A stretch of DNA of 64,000 nt from Mesorhizobium_L sp035547755 (GCA_035547755.1 DASZUG010000028.1:1-64000); one strand, 5' to 3'. Positions 36,568 to 45,382 are shown, counted from the first letter of the stretch. Notes: generated by a model not told the origin, from the letters alone. Program-made: numbers and translations.

Positions 36568-37527
36568 TCAGCCTTGTAGCTCTCTCAGCTTCGCCTTCAC
36601 TTCGAGGAAATCGCGCCAGACCAGCCTCTTATGCGCGGGATTGCGCAGCAGATAGGCGGGATGCAGCGTCGGCATGATCGGGATGGCGGTTCCAGACGGC
36701 GTGGTGTGGACGCGCCAGCTTCCCCTCAGCCGCATGATCCCTTCCGTCGTGTCGAGCAGAAGCTTGGCGGAGGGAGAACCCAGCGCCACCAGCACCTTTG
36801 GGGCTGCAAGCTCGATCTGCCGCTCGATGAAGGGCCGGCAGATCTCCGTTTCGAGCGGCGTCGGGGCGCGGTTGCCGGGCGGCCGCCAGGGAACGGTGTT
36901 GGCGATATAGGCGGTCGTGCGGTCGCGCCCGATGGCTATCAGGATGCGGTTCAATAATTGCCCTGAACGTCCCACGAAGGGCAGGCCCTGCAGATCCTCG
37001 TCACGCCCTGGCGCTTCGCCGACCAGCATCAAATCGGCCTCGGGATTGCCGTCCGAGAACACCAGATTTTTGGCGGTGAATTTGAGGTTGCAGCCGTCGA
37101 AAGCGGCAAGTTGCTCGCGCAGTTCCTCGAGCGTCCGGGCCTGGCGCGCCAGATCGCGCGCACGAGCGACCTGCGCACCGTCCGGAATGGCGGCGCTTTC
37201 CCTCCCCCTTGAGGGGAGGGCGGCCGCCCCCGGGTTCGGCCATTGGCCGGCCCGAGGACCAGCTCTGCGGTCGGATGGGGCCAGTTCCACCTGTTGTTGA
37301 GCATCTTGTCTTGAGGTGGACTGGTTCCGGCCGCCGGCATTACCTGCGGTTGCCGCTTTCAGCGACGTCTCGCCTTGAACCGAGGAGGCCGGCCGGGCGC
37401 TTCGCTCGGCGCTCTCCGCTAGCCTGTCGAGCGGTTCTTCGTCGAGAGCAAATTCCACGCCTGCATCCGCATAGAAATGCAGAAGCTCACGGAGCGAAAA
37501 TCCCTCATCTTTCCCTGCGCTGGCCAT
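36568..37527 (-). CDS. Uracil-DNA glycosylase, family-4-like
   Basis: A 319-residue DNA repair enzyme that removes uracil from DNA. Motif A is GEAPGRDED (170-178), followed by LPFVGRSGQLLNRI, and motif B is HPAYLL (289-294). Family-4 enzymes bind a [4Fe-4S] cluster through four Cys. Here only C146 and C230 remain; the other two aligned positions are F143 and W214 (in NTVPWRPPGNR). The N-terminal 130 residues form a non-conserved, low-complexity linker, part of which is encoded by a palindromic repeat (37190-37285). It is transcribed divergently from ETF-QO. Confidence 0.88.
   Translation of the reverse strand: MASAGKDEGFSLRELLHFYADAGVEFALDEEPLDRLAESAERSARPASSVQGETSLKAATAGNAGGRNQSTSRQDAQQQVELAPSDRRAGPRAGQWPNPGAAALPSRGRESAAIPDGAQVARARDLARQARTLEELREQLAAFDGCNLKFTAKNLVFSDGNPEADLMLVGEAPGRDEDLQGLPFVGRSGQLLNRILIAIGRDRTTAYIANTVPWRPPGNRAPTPLETEICRPFIERQIELAAPKVLVALGSPSAKLLLDTTEGIMRLRGSWRVHTTPSGTAIPIMPTLHPAYLLRNPAHKRLVWRDFLEVKAKLRELQG
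37190..37285. repeat. Palindrome-rich repeat-like segment within the uracil-DNA glycosylase gene
   Basis: Contains CCCTCCCC-TTGAGGGGAGGG, GGCGGCCGCC and GGCCATTGGCC palindromes and ends near GGTCGGATGGGGCC. This composition is typical of intergenic mosaic repeats of the Mesorhizobium type, but here it lies in frame inside the variable linker of the glycosylase (about residues 81-113). Insertion is inferred from composition only. Confidence 0.45.
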
Positions 37528-37801
37528 GCGATTGGGGTTGCAGATTGACGCGCTCTTTGCAAGCGCGCTGGTCCCCGCTCCTGTTCTTTTCCGAACATTG
37601 CCGCGCCTGAACCGCTCGAATGCCCGCTAGGGAGTCGCAACCGCGACAGAGGACAGGCATATACGCGACGGAAATGGATCACTTTCCTGTATAAGCAGGT
37701 CGTTGACGCGTTGCTCGAAATGGTCTTTGACGCGTCTTGTCCGGCGACACAGGATGCCGGAGACGAGATTTGCCAGGGACGGGATGGCGGCGGAGAAATC
37801 G

Positions 37802-39517
37802 ATGAGCGAGATCGAACGGGAAAGCATGGAATTCGACGTGGTCATCGTCGGCGCGGGGCCGGCGGGACTGGCCGCGGCTATCCGCCTGAAGCAACTCGAT
37901 CCGAACCTGTCCGTCGTCGTCCTCGAAAAAGGCGCCGAAGTCGGGGCGCACATCCTCTCCGGTGCGGTCGTCGATCCGGTCGGCATCGACCGGCTTCTGC
38001 CGGGCTGGCGCGAGGAGAGCGACCATCCGTTCAAGACGCCCGTCACCGACGACCGGTTTCTCCTGCTCGGGCCGGCCGGCTCGATGCGGCTCCCGAATGT
38101 CATGATGCCGCCGCTGATGAACAATCACGGCAATTACATCGTGTCGCTGGGCAATGTCTGCCGCTGGCTCGCCACCCATGCAGAGGCGCTTGGCGTCGAG
38201 ATTTATCCCGGTTTCGCCGGCGTCGACCTGACCTATGACGAGAAAGGCGCGGTCACCGGCGTCATCACCGGCGATATGGGCGTTGAGCGCGACGGCACGC
38301 ACGGACCGAACTACCAGCCCGGCATGGCGCTGATGGGCAAATATGTCATCATCGGGGAAGGCGCGCGCGGTTCCCTCGCGAAACAGATCATCGCGCGCTA
38401 CCACCTCGCGGATGGCCGCGAGCCCGCCAAGTTCGGCATCGGCCTGAAGGAACTCTGGCAGGTCAAGCCGGAGAACCACAAGCCGGGCCTTGTGCAGCAT
38501 TCCTTCGGCTGGCCGCTCGACGGCAGGACCGGCGGCGGTTCCTTCCTCTATCATATGGAAGACAACCAGGTGGCCGTCGGCTTCGTCGTCCATTTGAACT
38601 ACAAGAACCCTTATCTCTCGCCCTTCGAGGAGTTCCAGCGCTTCAAGACGCATCCGGCGATACGCGGCACGTTCGAAGGCGCCAAACGCATCTCCTATGG
38701 CGCCCGCGCCATTACCGAGGGCGGCTGGCAGTCGGTGCCGAAGCTCTGCTTTCCGGGCGGCGTGCTTGCGGGCTGCTCCGCCGGATTTGTCAACGTTCCA
38801 CGCATCAAAGGCTCCCACAACGCGGTGCTGTCGGGCATGCAGGCGGCCGAACACATTGCCACAGCGATCGCCGAGGGCAGGGCGCATGACGAGCTTTCGT
38901 CCTATGAAGAAGCCTGGCGTGCATCCGATATCGGCCGTGACCTGAAGAAAGTGCGCAACGTCAAGCCGCTCTGGTCGCGTTACGGCACGGCTCTCGGCGT
39001 GGCGCTCGGCGGCTTCGACATGTGGATGAACACGCTTTTCGGCTTCTCGCTCTTCGGCACGCTGAAGCACGGCAAGCCCGATTACGCAACGCTGGAGCCT
39101 GCGGAGAAGCATCAACCGATCGACTATTCCAAGCCGGACGGCATCCTGACCTTCGATCGCCTGTCGTCGGTTTTCCTCTCCAACACCAACCATGAGGAAA
39201 ACGAGCCGGTGCACCTCCAGGTGAAGGATCCGGAATTGCAGAAGCGCTCGGAATATGGCGTCTTTTCCGGCCCCTCGACGCGCTATTGTCCGGCGGGCGT
39301 TTATGAATGGGTCGACGCCGACGGCAATTCGCTGGCCGGCGGTCCGGGATCTCCGACCAAAGGCGGCGAGGTCTCGCACACCGACCCTGGCGCACGCTTC
39401 GTGATCAATGCGCAGAACTGTGTCCACTGCAAGACCTGCGACATCAAGGACCCGAACCAGAACATCAACTGGGTGCCGCCGCAAGGCGGCGAGGGGCCGG
39501 TCTATCCGAACATGTGA
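37802..39517 (+). CDS. Electron transfer flavoprotein-ubiquinone oxidoreductase
   Basis: A 571-residue ETF-QO that passes electrons from reduced ETF to the quinone pool. The dinucleotide-binding motif VGAGPAG lies near residue 17. The C-terminal ferredoxin-like [4Fe-4S] domain shows the Cys in RYCPAGVYEW and the cluster CVHCKTCDIKDP. The ATG at 37802 has GGAGA six bases upstream and starts the homologous sequence. It supplies the electron sink for acyl-CoA dehydrogenases such as the isovaleryl-CoA dehydrogenase encoded at 59363-60526. Two 9-bp TTGACGCGT direct repeats (37703 and 37727) lie in its upstream region. Confidence 0.95.
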   Translation: MSEIERESMEFDVVIVGAGPAGLAAAIRLKQLDPNLSVVVLEKGAEVGAHILSGAVVDPVGIDRLLPGWREESDHPFKTPVTDDRFLLLGPAGSMRLPNVMMPPLMNNHGNYIVSLGNVCRWLATHAEALGVEIYPGFAGVDLTYDEKGAVTGVITGDMGVERDGTHGPNYQPGMALMGKYVIIGEGARGSLAKQIIARYHLADGREPAKFGIGLKELWQVKPENHKPGLVQHSFGWPLDGRTGGGSFLYHMEDNQVAVGFVVHLNYKNPYLSPFEEFQRFKTHPAIRGTFEGAKRISYGARAITEGGWQSVPKLCFPGGVLAGCSAGFVNVPRIKGSHNAVLSGMQAAEHIATAIAEGRAHDELSSYEEAWRASDIGRDLKKVRNVKPLWSRYGTALGVALGGFDMWMNTLFGFSLFGTLKHGKPDYATLEPAEKHQPIDYSKPDGILTFDRLSSVFLSNTNHEENEPVHLQVKDPELQKRSEYGVFSGPSTRYCPAGVYEWVDADGNSLAGGPGSPTKGGEVSHTDPGARFVINAQNCVHCKTCDIKDPNQNINWVPPQGGEGPVYPNM

Positions 39518-39628
39518 TATGCCGGGTACGGCGCTGTAATTTTTACCTGATGTTGCCTGCCGGCGCTTTCCGTTTGGGCGGGGATATGCAAGCTGGAAGC
39601 CGATCAGGCTTCATACGCGTTCCGGCAC

Positions 39629-40240
39629 ATGCGGCATCGGTGTTTTCGTTTCTTCGTGGCGTGCTCGTCTTTGGCGGCCTTGCTTTGTGCGGTTCCCCAT
39701 GAAGCCGCCGCCAAGCCGCGGATCACGCTTTCTGTTCGCTATTATCCGGTTCGGGGAACGACAGGCCTGCAACTCATCGAGGAGATGGATCGCATCGGCC
39801 CGAAACAGGGCTTCATGAGCCGTGCCATCGCGCAGACGGTCTATTCCCTGCAATATGGCGCCGATTACAGCGCCTCCGGCGGCGTCTGCCGCGTCAGGAA
39901 GGCGCGAGTCAAGCTCGACATCACGCAGATATTTCCGAAACCCGCCGATAAATTGCCGCCTCCGCTCGCCCGCCGGTGGACACGCTTCATGGCAGGCGTC
40001 CACCAGCATGAGAACACCCATGTCCGCATCGCGCACGATCTTGCCGATGTTTCCGAGCGGACGATCCTTCGGACCGTGACCCATGACGATCCGAACTGCC
40101 GCAGGATGCGCACGCTTCTCAAACGTACGATCCGCGGGATCTATGCCGCTTACGACGCCAAGCAGAATGCTTTCGATCAAAAGGAGCACCGCCCCGGTGG
40201 CCACATCGAAAAGCTCGTGATGGCGCTTATCCGGCGATAG
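39629..40240 (+). CDS. Secreted DUF922 putative zinc protease, paralog 1
   Basis: A 203-residue exported protein with a signal peptide (about residues 1-28, ending in EAAA). The DUF922 domain includes RYYPVRGTTGLQLIEEM near the N terminus and the HExxH-type motif HENTH (in VHQHENTHVRIA), which could bind zinc. A conserved Cys pair (GVCRVRKA and DPNCRRM) may form a disulfide. Proteins of this family are predicted periplasmic proteases without a known substrate. A second copy is encoded at 50241-50846. It converges with the hydrolase gene on the other strand, 39 bp away. Confidence 0.8.
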   Translation: MRHRCFRFFVACSSLAALLCAVPHEAAAKPRITLSVRYYPVRGTTGLQLIEEMDRIGPKQGFMSRAIAQTVYSLQYGADYSASGGVCRVRKARVKLDITQIFPKPADKLPPPLARRWTRFMAGVHQHENTHVRIAHDLADVSERTILRTVTHDDPNCRRMRTLLKRTIRGIYAAYDAKQNAFDQKEHRPGGHIEKLVMALIRR

Positions 40241-40279
40241 ATGCCGTTACGCCCCTGCAAAAGCAGCAATTTGCGGGCG

Positions 40280-41362
40280 CTATCCCATACCGATCACGAG
40301 CGGCGAAACCGTCTGCACCGGCTCCTTTGACGGCTTGGGCTTCGGCGCGAGGGAGAATTCGACCAGCACCGGCGCGTGATCGGAGCCGACATCCGGCAGG
40401 ATTCGGCTTGAATGGACGATGATATCGCCCTTCGCCATGACGTGGTCGATCTCGATGCCGAGATAGGGCCTGAGCCAGACCGGCAGTCGGCGATAGAACC
40501 AGGTTGCCCCTGCTGGCGGCACGAGCTTGAAATTGCCGTCATTCGCCACCTTGTAGACGGTGGCGCTCCAGCGGACCGCATTGTAGTCGCCCGAGAGGAG
40601 CGTGGTGTCATCCAGCCCCTTCAGCACGCTGCCCAACCGCCCAAGCTGCCAGTGCTGGTCGCCGGGCCACGGCCAGCCGAGATGGATATCGGCGATTTCG
40701 GCCACCCTGCCGCCGAAATCGATACGCGCCGTAGCGAAGGCTCCCCGATCGTCGCATGTCCATGGATTCACCTTCGCGAACGGCCGTCGCGAAATGATCG
40801 CCGCCCCGCCGATCTCGATCTTCGTCGGGCAGATAACCTGCTGCGGATAGGCGGCCTTGATGAGTTCCAGTTTCTCCGCCCACATCGGCGACACCTCGTC
40901 CATCGTCACCACGTCGGGCTGGACGCGGCCGATCAGCGAGAGGACCTTTTCCGGTGTCGGATTGTCGAAGCGGAGATTGATCTGCAACAGCCGGTAGACC
41001 GGTTCCGTACTGTCCGCAGCGACCAGCGTCAGCCGCGGCGGCCCGGAACAAGGCAGATTGAACGCCGCGACCGTGGTGGCGAGGGCTGTTCCGGCAAACA
41101 AAAGCGCTATGATGCCAGCGAGCCAGGCGCGCAGGACGAGCGCGGCGATGGCGAGTACCGCCAGAAGCACGGAAAGATAGGTCCGGAAATGGCTGAAAGC
41201 ATCGAATTTCGATCCATATGTGCCGAGAAAGCCGAAGAGGAGCGGCAAGGCGACGAGAACGCATGCCGCGATCGAAAGCTTCCGCAACACTGCCCGTTTC
41301 TGGTCTGCGTCCATCAGGATTGTCATTGCCGTTGAGACGAAGCCGCCCATTACGGCGCTCAT
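40280..41362 (-). CDS. Membrane-anchored endonuclease/exonuclease/phosphatase-family protein
   Basis: A 360-residue protein with three hydrophobic segments in the first 100 residues (about 30-50, 60-80 and 80-100), followed by an EEP-fold domain. Catalytic landmarks are QINLRFDN, the TMDEVSP Glu, LSGDYNAV (Asp/Asn pair) and GSDHAPVL (Asp/His) near the C terminus. Such membrane-tethered EEP proteins act on phosphodiesters or phospholipids outside the cytoplasm; which one is not predictable. Several Met residues near the N terminus make the start uncertain, and none has a good ribosome-binding site. Confidence 0.8.
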   Translation of the reverse strand: MSAVMGGFVSTAMTILMDADQKRAVLRKLSIAACVLVALPLLFGFLGTYGSKFDAFSHFRTYLSVLLAVLAIAALVLRAWLAGIIALLFAGTALATTVAAFNLPCSGPPRLTLVAADSTEPVYRLLQINLRFDNPTPEKVLSLIGRVQPDVVTMDEVSPMWAEKLELIKAAYPQQVICPTKIEIGGAAIISRRPFAKVNPWTCDDRGAFATARIDFGGRVAEIADIHLGWPWPGDQHWQLGRLGSVLKGLDDTTLLSGDYNAVRWSATVYKVANDGNFKLVPPAGATWFYRRLPVWLRPYLGIEIDHVMAKGDIIVHSSRILPDVGSDHAPVLVEFSLAPKPKPSKEPVQTVSPLVIGMG

Positions 41363-41395
41363 GAGGTGGAAGCGCTTGTTCCGCCTGGTGAGTTC

Positions 41396-42898
41396 TTACT
41401 GGAAAGCGGTTTCCGAAAAGCTTCTGAGCTTGCGCGAATGCAACCTTTCGAGCGGCATCGACGCCAATTTCTCCACCGCGCGGATGCCGATCGATAAATG
41501 CTGCGCCACCTGCCGCTTATAAAAATCCGTCGCCATGCCCGGCAGTTTCAATTCGCCGTGAAGCGGCTTGTCGGAGACGCACAGGAGCGTCCCGTAGGGC
41601 ACGCGGAAGCGGAAGCCGTTGGCCGCGATCGTCGCCGATTCCATGTCAAGCGCGATCGCGCGCGATTGCGAGAGGCGCTGGACCGGTCCGCGCTGGTCGC
41701 GCAGTTCCCAATTGCGGTTGTCGATCGTCGCCACCGTTCCAGTCCGCATTACCCGCTTCAGATCGTAGCCGGAAAAACCGGTGATTTCGGCCACCGCCTC
41801 CTCAAGGGCGACCTGGACCTCCGCCAGCGCCGGGATCGGAACCCAGATCGGCAAATCCTCGTCCAGCACATGGTCCTCGCGCACATAGGCATGGGCAAGG
41901 ACATAATCGCCGAGCGCCTGCGTGTTTCTCAGGCCCGCGCAGTGCCCCAGCATCAGCCACGCGTGCGGCCGCAGCACCGCGATATGGTCGGTGATCGTCT
42001 TCGCGTTCGACGGTCCGATGCCGATATTGACCATGGTGATGCCGCCATGACCGGGCTTGGCGAGATGGTAAGCCGGCATTTGCGGCATGCGGCCGGGAAC
42101 GGCGTCCGATCGCGGCTTGCTCTCGCCCGCGAACGTGACGATGTTGCCCGGCTCCACAAAGCTCGTATAGCCGCCCTCCGCCCGTTCCATCATGCCGCGG
42201 GCGAAGGCGCAGAATTCATCGACATAGAACTGGTAATTGGTGAAGAGGACGAAATTCTGGAAGTGCTGGGGGGCTGTCGCGGTGTAGTGCGACAGCCGAT
42301 GCAGCGAATAGTCGATGCGTTGCGCCGTAAACGGCGCGAGCGGCATCGGCTCGCCGGGAGCGGTCTCGAACGTGCCGTTGGCGATGTGATCGTCGGTGCC
42401 GTTCAGGTCCGGCACGTCGAACATGTCGCGCAGGGGACGGCTGATCCGCTCCGCGACGGCCGCCTCGACATAGCTGCCTTCCTTGAAGGCGAAGTGAAGC
42501 GGGATCGGCGTTTCCGATTCGCCCACCGTCACCTCTATGCCGTGGTTACGCATCAGAAGCCGCAATTGCTCAATGAGGTAGCATTCGAAGAGGTCCGGGC
42601 GTGTCACCGTGGTCGCATAGCGGCCGGGCGTCGGCATATGGCCATAGGCGAGGCGGGAATCGACCTGGACGTAGGAGGAGGTCTCGACGCTCACCTCCGG
42701 ATAGAAGGCCCTGTAGCGGCGGTTCCGTTCCGGATCGTCGGCCAACGCGATAAAGGAATCGCGCAGGAAAGCGGTGTTGCGCTCATAAAGGTCCTTCAGG
42801 GCCGCGACGGCCTTTTCGGGATCCGAGAACGCCTTGCGCCCGAAGGGCCTCGGCGAAACGACGATTTCAATCGGCTTGGGATAGATTCGCTTCTCCAT
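41396..42898 (-). CDS. amn: AMP nucleosidase
   Basis: A 500-residue enzyme that splits AMP into adenine and ribose 5-phosphate, adjusting adenylate pools. It has the N-terminal Amn-specific domain (about 1-190, including SSYVQVDSRLAYGHMP) and a C-terminal nucleoside-phosphorylase-like domain with VNIGIGPSNAKT, LMLGHCAGLR and MESATIAANGFRFRVP. Full length for the family. It is 33 bp upstream of the EEP-family gene on the same strand and may share its message. Confidence 0.94.
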   Translation of the reverse strand: MEKRIYPKPIEIVVSPRPFGRKAFSDPEKAVAALKDLYERNTAFLRDSFIALADDPERNRRYRAFYPEVSVETSSYVQVDSRLAYGHMPTPGRYATTVTRPDLFECYLIEQLRLLMRNHGIEVTVGESETPIPLHFAFKEGSYVEAAVAERISRPLRDMFDVPDLNGTDDHIANGTFETAPGEPMPLAPFTAQRIDYSLHRLSHYTATAPQHFQNFVLFTNYQFYVDEFCAFARGMMERAEGGYTSFVEPGNIVTFAGESKPRSDAVPGRMPQMPAYHLAKPGHGGITMVNIGIGPSNAKTITDHIAVLRPHAWLMLGHCAGLRNTQALGDYVLAHAYVREDHVLDEDLPIWVPIPALAEVQVALEEAVAEITGFSGYDLKRVMRTGTVATIDNRNWELRDQRGPVQRLSQSRAIALDMESATIAANGFRFRVPYGTLLCVSDKPLHGELKLPGMATDFYKRQVAQHLSIGIRAVEKLASMPLERLHSRKLRSFSETAFQ

Positions 42899-42975
42899 GA
42901 CTCAATATAAAGGCTCTTGATGCCAGTTTCGAGTCACCCGGCGACGCCTCATATCGATCGCCCGGGCAATCGCTT

Positions 42976-43140
42976 TCAGCCTTGGAAGCCGATACACCCG
43001 CTTGTCTGGATGGGACTGCAGCGGTGGATGACTCCATCGGCCCAGCGCGGGTTCGATCTCGTCGTGGTGACGAGATTGGCGAAGGCCAGCGCGAATACCA
43101 GCGTCAACAGGCAGACAATCGTGAAGCGGCGCGCCAGCAT
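42976..43140 (-). CDS. Small exported or membrane-anchored protein (54 residues)
   Basis: A short ORF with an excellent ribosome-binding site (GGAGGAAAAG directly before ATG). The product has basic residues then a hydrophobic stretch (residues 7-24), followed by a polar tail with two Cys (HRCSP and SGCIG) that could form a disulfide outside the membrane. No family is recognised. The strong translation start and the secretory N terminus argue that it is real. It is a single gene between amn and the next small membrane protein gene, all on the minus strand. Confidence 0.6.
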   Translation of the reverse strand: MLARRFTIVCLLTLVFALAFANLVTTTRSNPRWADGVIHRCSPIQTSGCIGFQG

Positions 43141-43296
43141 CTTTTCCTCCGATGGCCGATGCCCATGGCGCCGAATGTAGGAAAGCCTGCTGAACCGTCA
43201 CTGATGCGATCGTTCACATTCTATTCAAATTGATGAATTTTTTCTGCTTTGATGGAGTGATGCCCGCGAGCCTCGAACCAGATCTCCCGATCCTGC

Positions 43297-43506
43297 CTAT
43301 CGCGCGCTGGCCGTTGCCGCATGGATCGGGCCGCTATCGTGATGCGCGCGGGCGACCCAGACGACCACTCCGGCGAGGATGATGAGCGCGGCGATCTTCC
43401 AGCCGAGGCCTCTCCATACGGACCTTTTGGCCACAATGTTCTGGCTGCTGATTTCGGCTTCGATCTCGTCGTGGATCGTTTCCTGTTTCGTGTGATCCTG
43501 GCTCAT
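43297..43506 (-). CDS. Small single-pass membrane protein
   Basis: A 69-residue protein with a polar, acidic N terminus (residues 1-28), one membrane segment (about 36-52, AALIILAGVVVWVA) and a short His-containing tail. A GAGG ribosome-binding site lies six bases from the ATG. It is divergent from the Ku gene, with 114 bp between the starts. No function can be assigned; a link to DNA repair is not implied by this layout. Confidence 0.55.
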   Translation of the reverse strand: MSQDHTKQETIHDEIEAEISSQNIVAKRSVWRGLGWKIAALIILAGVVVWVARAHHDSGPIHAATASAR

Positions 43507-43620
43507 GTGAACCTCGTTGGCTGGCGAACTCCTAGCAGGGAAAAATGGTGGCTGCTAGCATGTTTAGGGGAACGAACACCGGCTCTCGAAGTTGAGCAGG
43601 GATAGCGAGGAAGTGACGGG

Positions 43621-44445
43621 ATGGTTGCGCCGCGTGCCATATGGAAAGGCTATCTGACCCTTGGAGTCGTCAGTTGCGGCGTCAAGCTGGTGGGAGCGAC
43701 GAGCGAAGCCGGCAAGATCCATTTTCGTATCCTCAACCGCAACGACCGTCAGCCCGTTAAGAGCGCCTATCTCGATGAAGCCACCGGCGAAATTGTCGGT
43801 CCCGAAGACCAGGTGAAGGGCTACGAGATAAAGGCGAACGAATATCTGGTGATTGATCCCGAGGATGTAAAGGCGCTGAAGGCGCATACCGAGCACACGC
43901 TGGATATTGACGGATTCGTGGAAGCCGGCGCAATCGACCAGATCTATCGTGACAAGCCCTATTATGTGCTTCCAGCGGACAAGGGGGCAGAGGAAGCCTT
44001 CGCCGTCATTCGCGAGGCGCTGCGCGCCAGGAACAAGGCGGCGATCGGTTGCGTCGTGCTTTACCAGAAGACGCATCACGTGATCATTGAATCCGCAGGC
44101 GAGGGAATGATGATGACGACCTTGCGCTATGAGCGCCAGATCGTTGAGGCGAAGGGCGTTTTCGCCGGCTTGGCGAAGATCAAGGTTGATCCGGAAATGG
44201 CCGACATTGCCGGCCTGATCATCGACAGGAAGAAGGCCAGCTTCGACCCGTCCCGTTTCGAAGATCGTTATGAGGATGCGCTCGCGGCCCTGATCGAAGC
44301 CAAGCGTTCCGGCAAGAAGCCGCCCAAACCTGCGCCGAAACCGAAGGAGAATGTCGTCAATCTCATGGACGTCCTGAAAAAGAGCCTTGCCCAGGAGGGC
44401 AAGCCAGCCCGTTCAGGGAAAGCGCGGAAGAAGTCGGCGGCATGA
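43621..44445 (+). CDS. ku: Ku protein, bacterial non-homologous end joining
   Basis: A 274-residue bacterial Ku. Homodimers encircle broken DNA ends and recruit the LigD ligase. It shows the usual opening WKGYLTLGVVSCGVKL, the Ku core with YYVLPADKGAEEAFAVI, and a Lys/Pro-rich C-terminal tail (about residues 225-274) that is expected to contact DNA and LigD. No ligD gene is in the window. Start ATG at 43621; the upstream sequence carries a GAGGAAG-like site. A 64-residue ORF follows 50 bp later. Confidence 0.95.
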   Translation: MVAPRAIWKGYLTLGVVSCGVKLVGATSEAGKIHFRILNRNDRQPVKSAYLDEATGEIVGPEDQVKGYEIKANEYLVIDPEDVKALKAHTEHTLDIDGFVEAGAIDQIYRDKPYYVLPADKGAEEAFAVIREALRARNKAAIGCVVLYQKTHHVIIESAGEGMMMTTLRYERQIVEAKGVFAGLAKIKVDPEMADIAGLIIDRKKASFDPSRFEDRYEDALAALIEAKRSGKKPPKPAPKPKENVVNLMDVLKKSLAQEGKPARSGKARKKSAA

Positions 44446-44495
44446 GCCGCATCAAAGCGGTCTTGGAATGAAGCGTCCTTCGGTAGGAGATTGCC

Positions 44496-44690
44496 ATGAC
44501 CAGTAAGGAAAAGGACTTCGGCGGAAGCTCCGACGCGGATAAGATTCCGCCGGAAAGCCGCAATCTGCGCCAGAGTGGCGCGCGAAAGCTGAACTCCCGC
44601 CCGGACCTGCATCAGGATGTCCCGCTCGAGACGGGCGATCGGGGAGATAGGCCGAGACGGCCCTTCGGGTTGAAGCGGCCGAAGGATTAG
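44496..44690 (+). CDS. Small hydrophilic protein downstream of ku
   Basis: A 64-residue, highly charged protein rich in Arg, Asp and Pro, with no hydrophobic segment and probably disordered. A GGAG ribosome-binding site seven bases before the ATG supports translation. Its position 50 bp after ku suggests co-transcription. I do not recognise a family and give no function. Confidence 0.5.
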   Translation: MTSKEKDFGGSSDADKIPPESRNLRQSGARKLNSRPDLHQDVPLETGDRGDRPRRPFGLKRPKD

Positions 44691-45035
44691 AACTGGTTTT
44701 CATCGCTGCGGGAGAAGCGGTTTTCGCCACGGTTTTGGTATGGTGAATTGACCGCGCCTTTTACATACGGCGCGAAACTCCGGTTTTCGTGGTGAACAAA
44801 GCCTTGAATTTCGCGAACCGCATTTTCCTCGAATTTTATCGAAAACGCCGCGATTCCAAGATTGCTATACTTAACGATTTCCCCCGTTTACGGAAAATTT
44901 GAGGTTTGTTTTCAAGGCATTAAGCAAGCCATTTAACGGCGAGTTCAAGCGTCTCTGGCATTCTCGAAAGCATCGGACGGGCAGTGTGGAAACACGGAAC
45001 AAGGCTGCTCTCGGGAGCTGACAGGGACAAAGAAA
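44691..45035. other. Gene-free 345-bp interval before the Sel1-like gene
   Basis: This stretch is more AT-rich than its surroundings and contains no ORF with a convincing start. It probably holds the promoter of the Sel1-like gene. TTAA-containing motifs occur around 44870-44940, but their spacing does not match a full CtrA site. Nothing else is supportable here. Confidence 0.5.
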
Positions 45036-45302
45036 ATGGCGCGATTTGAGATACTTGAGGCTGATTTCGGTTCGATGGGCGCCAACGCCCAAACGGACAT
45101 CCTTTTCGAATTGGGCATGATGTATGCGTCGGGCCGTGATTGTCCGGTCGATCTCGTCGCCGCCCACAAATGGTTCAACATCGCCGCGATCAAGGGCTCG
45201 GAACGAGCCGCTGAACTGCGGGCAGAGCTTTCCGCAACAATGAGCAAGGCGGACATCGCTCTGGCGCTTCGCGAAGCACGCGAATGGATGACGATGCACT
45301 GA
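45036..45302 (+). CDS. Sel1-like repeat protein
   Basis: An 88-residue cytoplasmic protein containing one Sel1/TPR-like repeat (FELGMMYASGRDCPVDLVAA, then HKWFNIAAIKGSERA). It is soluble, with a helical C terminus ending ALREAREWMTMH. Short single-repeat Sel1 proteins of this kind are widespread in rhizobia and probably serve in protein-protein contacts; the partner is unknown. A terminator follows about 80 bp after the gene. Confidence 0.75.
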   Translation: MARFEILEADFGSMGANAQTDILFELGMMYASGRDCPVDLVAAHKWFNIAAIKGSERAAELRAELSATMSKADIALALREAREWMTMH

Positions 45303-45382
45303 CGGGCAGGCAACAGGAACAGGGCAGGCAGGGTCGCCGAAAACGCCGGTTCAAAGAGCGTATCGGCGCCCAGCAAGGCAAA

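Noticed and set aside
44870..44945. CtrA-binding site in the gene-free interval before the Sel1-like gene
   Set aside because: TTAA half-sites are present, but the spacing is nine rather than seven bases, so the full motif is not met.
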